Shown: positions 57,871 to 60,767 of the stretch, piece by piece
How positions within the stretch are numbered: position 1 is the stretch's first letter
Layout of the letters: each line of letters starts with the position of its first letter
Origin: a virus
DNA length: 60,767 bases
Strand: one strand, 5' to 3'
Virus record (IMG/VR): IMGVR_UViG_3300033993_001964
Location: 1 to 60,767 of that record
Notes under the pieces: model-generated
Seen by the model: the letters and a program-made list of their open reading frames with translations, nothing else
The model's database searches: none
What the model was told of the DNA's origin: nothing
Made by a program: the position numbers and the translations under genes

Positions 57871-58142
57871 TACCATCCCTCCGCGTGACACACGTTAGTC
57901 TTGTCCGGAACATGCTTGGCTGAGTACCGGCGCTCGAACGATGGCGGCTGCGGCTCAGCGAACACTGCGACCCACAGCCCGAACTTGGCCAGCCTGCGCA
58001 ATAGCGCAACCACCGGGCGGTCTGGTCGTGGGTTGAATGGGTTGATCGGACTGAAGCCGGCGACTGTGGAAGCTAGGTAGCCCACCACAAGGCAGGCCAG
58101 GCACGACACGATCAGGGTTTTCTTTGACATGGTCTGGCTCAC
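57870..58142 (-). CDS. Membrane protein (90 aa)
   Basis: 90 residues from a GTG in a GTGA overlap with the peptidase; an ATG four codons later is an alternative. One clear membrane helix (TLIVSCLACLVVGYLASTVA), then PFNPRPDRPVVALLRRLAKF and GLWVAVFAEPQPPSF. The second hydrophobic segment makes it a possible two-pass protein. It is in the lysis region between the peptidase and the GlsB gene. Function unknown. Confidence 0.65.
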   Translation of the reverse strand: MSQTMSKKTLIVSCLACLVVGYLASTVAGFSPINPFNPRPDRPVVALLRRLAKFGLWVAVFAEPQPPSFERRYSAKHVPDKTNVCHAEGW

Positions 58143-59269
58143 AGCGCCACCGCATGGATAACTCGACGGCTGTCTTTAGTCGTCGCCTCTGGCGGGGCTG
58201 GGTGCAGCCACTCCTTATGCTCAAGGTCGCGGTACTCGAAGCCACCAACGCCGCCGATCGCGAACGAGTCGCCTTGCCGGAGGATTGATTCGATGTCGGA
58301 GCGCGAAGCCCAGAAGCTTCCGTCTGGCTGGTCGGCTGGCCACTTAGGACCGGCGACCCACGTCTTGCCCCATGAGTTGACGACGAGAGCACCGTCTCGC
58401 TTGCCTGGCCCGTCGGCGTGGCGAGTTGCCACGATGACCATGCAGTGGCCCCAATTGCCGCCTCTCGGCAAGAAGCCGTCCTTGTCTCTGGTGCTGGTGG
58501 CTGCGAACCCAACGTCCGAGCAGACTGGAACGCAGTAGCCCGACCCGATGGCGGCGACGAGCTCGTCCCATGTATCCACGAGCGCCACCGCCACCGCCTT
58601 GTGGAGGTTGGCCTGTGCGCCCAGCTCTACCGGCACGCCGTATGCACCCCACTGCCTACTCAGGGTGATGCTGTAGTCGCTGAGGTCGATGCCGTTACTC
58701 TGCTTTTCTCTGTACAGGATGCCGCCCTGTCCGTTCTTAAGCCCGCTCACCCAGCGCGCAGCGGCCGCGCCATAGGATCCGTCCGACCATCCGGCAAACG
58801 TGATCGGCGGCAGGCGACCCGCCGTCCTCGAGCCACCGTAGATAGGCTCAGTTGCCACGAGCTTGGGTGGCTTCGGTAGCTTGCCGGTCTTCCAGTCCAC
58901 TGACTGGGATATGTAGCTGCCCATCCCCCATCCGAACGACACGCAGGTTCCGGCAGACCCCTGATTCCAAACCTCGAACGGCTTGCCGTACACGGCGCGG
59001 CTTGCTTCGTCTGCGTAGCGCCACAGGAATGTGTCGACCGGCTTGGACTGCGCCATGCAGTCGGCGCCTGCCTCAGCAAAGCGCGGCTTGTCCAGCTGCT
59101 CCAGGAACGCAGCCGTACCGATTGGGTCGGGCCGGTAACCGTAGTTGCCCTCGAGCCTGTCGGCCAGTCGGCTTACGTACCTGCTGACCACAGTCCCCAG
59201 AACTGCGGCAAACACCACGAACGCAATCGCCGAGATCGTCCACTGACTGGTGGAGTCATCGCGCCGCAT
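58139..59269 (-). CDS. Membrane-anchored papain-like (C1) peptidase
   Basis: 376 residues from MRRDD, which overlaps the previous gene by 14 bases. N-terminal membrane anchor (about 11-31, WTISAIAFVVFAAVLGTVVS). Papain catalytic set: Gln103 and Cys109 in NQGSAGTCVSFGWG, His275 in GNWGHCMVIV and Asn298 in ALVVNSWGKTW. Fold and order of residues match C1 family peptidases. A papain-like enzyme with an anchor inside a probable lysis region could cleave cell-wall peptides or host envelope proteins. No amidase, muramidase or SAR lysin was seen in the window, so it may be the lysis enzyme. Confidence 0.85.
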   Translation of the reverse strand: MRRDDSTSQWTISAIAFVVFAAVLGTVVSRYVSRLADRLEGNYGYRPDPIGTAAFLEQLDKPRFAEAGADCMAQSKPVDTFLWRYADEASRAVYGKPFEVWNQGSAGTCVSFGWGMGSYISQSVDWKTGKLPKPPKLVATEPIYGGSRTAGRLPPITFAGWSDGSYGAAAARWVSGLKNGQGGILYREKQSNGIDLSDYSITLSRQWGAYGVPVELGAQANLHKAVAVALVDTWDELVAAIGSGYCVPVCSDVGFAATSTRDKDGFLPRGGNWGHCMVIVATRHADGPGKRDGALVVNSWGKTWVAGPKWPADQPDGSFWASRSDIESILRQGDSFAIGGVGGFEYRDLEHKEWLHPAPPEATTKDSRRVIHAVAL

Positions 59270-59804
59270 CACTGGCAGCCCTCCCAATGTCGCGGTACGC
59301 GCTGACCCAAGCGGCGCGCGACTCTGCGGTGAGAGGCCCGCCGTCCGTGCCTACGCTGCTCTCGAGGTAGGTGGCAATTGCGTCTCGCGCCTTCGGCTGC
59401 CGGTCTCCAATCGAGGCGCCCTTGCACCGAAGGATCCGCGCTGCCTTGCGCAGCTCGTCCACTGAGACGCCGGTCTTGAGGTAGGGCTGGGGCTGCTCGC
59501 CGTCGTACTCGATCTCGTCAGCCAGCTCGGAGCACAGAGCCCCGACAATCGAGGCGTCGTCGCTTGCAGTCGGGCCAGAGAACAGGCCGTGCAGATCGAG
59601 AGGGCCGGAGTCTGGGGATGGCGTGGGTACTTCTGGCTGGCGTACAGCAGGCATCAGCAGCAACGCCAGCAGGACCAGGCCTACGGCGGCCGCCTTCTTG
59701 GCGTCAACCTTCAATGCCACAGACTTCCAGAGCTTGGTGAGCTGGGATACGTCCACCCCAAAGAACATCGCAGCCGCAGCCAGTACCAGCAGGACCGATA
59801 GCAT
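59256..59804 (-). CDS. Hypothetical membrane protein (182 aa)
   Basis: 182 residues with two hydrophobic segments (MLSVLLVLAAAAMFFGV and AAAVGLVLLALLLMPAV) at the N terminus and a polar helical domain behind them (VDELRKAARILRCKGASIGD). The topology fits a membrane anchor with an external or cytosolic domain. It lies beside the papain-like peptidase and may be its partner or part of the lysis machinery. Confidence 0.7.
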   Translation of the reverse strand: MLSVLLVLAAAAMFFGVDVSQLTKLWKSVALKVDAKKAAAVGLVLLALLLMPAVRQPEVPTPSPDSGPLDLHGLFSGPTASDDASIVGALCSELADEIEYDGEQPQPYLKTGVSVDELRKAARILRCKGASIGDRQPKARDAIATYLESSVGTDGGPLTAESRAAWVSAYRDIGRAASDAAR

Positions 59805-60064
59805 TAGTCCTCACTCCTGTCCGAATTGAGTTCTGATAGGTAATTAGCCAGGCGCCTGGCCTCAACGGTCTCGCTGACCGCCCGTGCCATCTCGGCCAGC
59901 TTTCCGCCGCCTGTCCACTGTCCGGCCCGCTCCAGCATCCTCAGGGCTTTCGTTGCATCGTGGGCCAGGTACATGGCTTCCGCAGTGTCTCGAGCTTCCA
60001 AGACCACGCCAGTCAACTCGGACCTCTCGACAAGGGCGTGGAGCTTTTCGTTTAGGCTTGGCAT
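59804..60064 (-). CDS. Hypothetical helical protein (86 aa)
   Basis: 86 residues, helical and charged (KLHALVERSELTGVVLEARD, TAEAMYLAHDATKALRMLER, AVSETVEARRLANYLSELNS). Stop overlaps the next start as TAATG. The upstream 203 bases of this frame are also read by the gene before it in another frame. Function unknown. Confidence 0.62.
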   Translation of the reverse strand: MPSLNEKLHALVERSELTGVVLEARDTAEAMYLAHDATKALRMLERAGQWTGGGKLAEMARAVSETVEARRLANYLSELNSDRSED

Positions 60065-60419
60065 TCCAGGTGTCTCCCGCCGCGATAATGCGGTCCACTA
60101 CCTGGTTTATGTCCCCAGCCGGGCGGCAGTCGGCGAGGATTTTGAGCCTCACAGACCGGGTGCTGAAGCCCAAAGTCTCGCAAACTTCGGGCAAAGACAG
60201 CTCGGACTCGGGCTCCCAGAACACCCAGCGCCAGGCTATGGCAGCTGAGTACATGCGGTCGCTAGGCCCGGACTTAATGCGTACGTGGATCCCGCGCCTG
60301 GACCTGGCTGAGATCCACCGGCATAGCCTGACGGTGTTGGCCATCATGGCCACGAGAAAGTCCCGCCACTTCTGCTCGAGCTCGTCAGGAGGATTCCATT
60401 CCTCTCCGTCGATGATCAC
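59862..60419 (-). CDS. Hypothetical protein with HTH-like segment (185 aa)
   Basis: 185 residues from a GTG that overlaps the previous stop as GTGA. The part up to about residue 117 is well formed: DELEQKWRDFLVAMMANTVR, IAWRWVFWEPESELSLPEVC, ETLGFSTRSVRLKILADCR (HTH-like). The C-terminal 68 residues are Arg/Gly/Pro-rich and coincide with the next gene's frame, so the functional domain probably ends before the overlap. A regulatory role is possible. Confidence 0.6.
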   Translation of the reverse strand: MIIDGEEWNPPDELEQKWRDFLVAMMANTVRLCRWISARSRRGIHVRIKSGPSDRMYSAAIAWRWVFWEPESELSLPEVCETLGFSTRSVRLKILADCRPAGDINQVVDRIIAAGDTWNAKPKRKAPRPCREVRVDWRGLGSSRHCGSHVPGPRCNESPEDAGAGRTVDRRRKAGRDGTGGQRDR

Positions 60420-60767
60420 TGTTTAGGGGCCTCGCAGAAGCCGGTACGAAGCGTGTTCTCATTGATGTCCGGCCACACCTCAAGAGAATGGATTGCCGCC
60501 ATCAGGCCCCACGCAGCGTGGCCAAGATGCTCCTCGCTGCGGTCGCCTCCCAAGAACATGTAGATGTGGCGGATGGCATGGTTCAGCAGGTCGTTGACCG
60601 GCATGCCCCGCTCCCAGTTGAAGTCGCCGTATTTCTGAGCGCCCTCTGCGCACGCCTCCGCTACGGCACGGAGGCCGATCGGACTGATGAGGTCGTACCT
60701 CGTCTGCTCTGCGTCCGACGAACGCACAGCCCCAGACTCGAACGTAACCTGAGAACCTTCTACTTCA
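60416..60767 (-). CDS. dATP/dGTP diphosphohydrolase-like protein, 5' end cut
   Basis: At least 116 residues up to the window edge, with the reading frame still open. The pattern GAVRSSDAEQTRYDLISPIG, AEACAEGAQKYGDFNWERG, HAIRHIYMFLGGDRSEEHLG, HAAWGLMAAIHSLE fits the DUF5664-type dATP/dGTP diphosphohydrolases of phages, which trim dNTP pools and resemble MazG-like all-helical folds. An in-frame GTG at 60725-60727 could be an internal start, but the conserved FESGA sequence before it suggests a further upstream start. Confidence 0.8.
   Translation of the reverse strand, partial: EVEGSQVTFESGAVRSSDAEQTRYDLISPIGLRAVAEACAEGAQKYGDFNWERGMPVNDLLNHAIRHIYMFLGGDRSEEHLGHAAWGLMAAIHSLEVWPDINENTLRTGFCEAPKQ

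Noticed and set aside
60416-60767. 2-aminoadenine (Z) genome biosynthesis
   Set aside because: A dATP/dGTP diphosphohydrolase-like gene alone is not sufficient; no PurZ, DatZ or DpoZ homologue was seen in the window.

Overview
The window reads as the genome, or nearly the whole genome, of a temperate tailed phage with a podovirus-like virion. Evidence for the virion type is a large portal, a gp4-like tail adaptor, a nozzle-like tail protein, no tape measure or major tail tube protein, and three very large candidate internal virion proteins of 1862, 838 and 1146 residues. The DNA is GC-rich and genes are packed with ATGA, GTGA, TAATG and TGATG junctions. The host is not certain. A planctomycete or related aquatic bacterium is my best guess, from the style of the integrase, the LamG and Ig fibres and several small orphan proteins; this is inference only. 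The last gene runs off the right end, so the window may be an opened circle or a truncated contig.

Layout. (1) About 1-3900, minus: recombination and replication module (RecE-like exonuclease, ERF annealing protein, SF2 helicase, PD-(D/E)XK protein). (2) 3.8-4.7 kb: attP, carrying the 3' half of a tRNA-Val(GAC), next to a tyrosine integrase on plus. (3) 4.7-42.7 kb, minus, transcribed from high to low coordinates: SSB and small proteins, scaffold, capsid and decoration protein, then terminase, portal, fibres, tail adaptor and nozzle, a 53-cysteine protein, small proteins and the three giant proteins. Capsid genes come before terminase and portal. (4) 42.9-54.3 kb, plus: a cluster of mostly small unknown genes, plus a GIY-YIG protein, a MoxR AAA+ ATPase paired with a metallopeptidase/VWA protein, an HTH protein and a serine recombinase. 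(5) 54.2-60.8 kb, minus: a sigma-70-family factor, a LamG fibre, small membrane proteins, a membrane-anchored papain-like peptidase (probable lysis region) and a dATP/dGTP diphosphohydrolase-like gene.

The most unusual content is regulatory RNA and DNA in the plus-strand cluster. Between two small membrane-protein genes there is a complete type II hammerhead ribozyme (43951-44002) with every core nucleotide present. Six copies of an intergenic element (hairpin CCCCT..AGGGG followed by YCGGCGAKTA) divide the first half of the cluster into segments; several are followed by a terminator-like hairpin with a T tract that ends just before the next ribosome binding site. A separate dyad, TGTAC-N4-GTACA, lies upstream of the scaffold/capsid genes, the sigma gene and a plus-strand gene. 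Together these suggest phage-specific transcription and RNA-processing control, in which the encoded sigma factor and HTH protein may take part.

No DNA polymerase, primase, RNA polymerase, recognisable repressor, complete tRNA gene, CRISPR array or insertion sequence was recognised.
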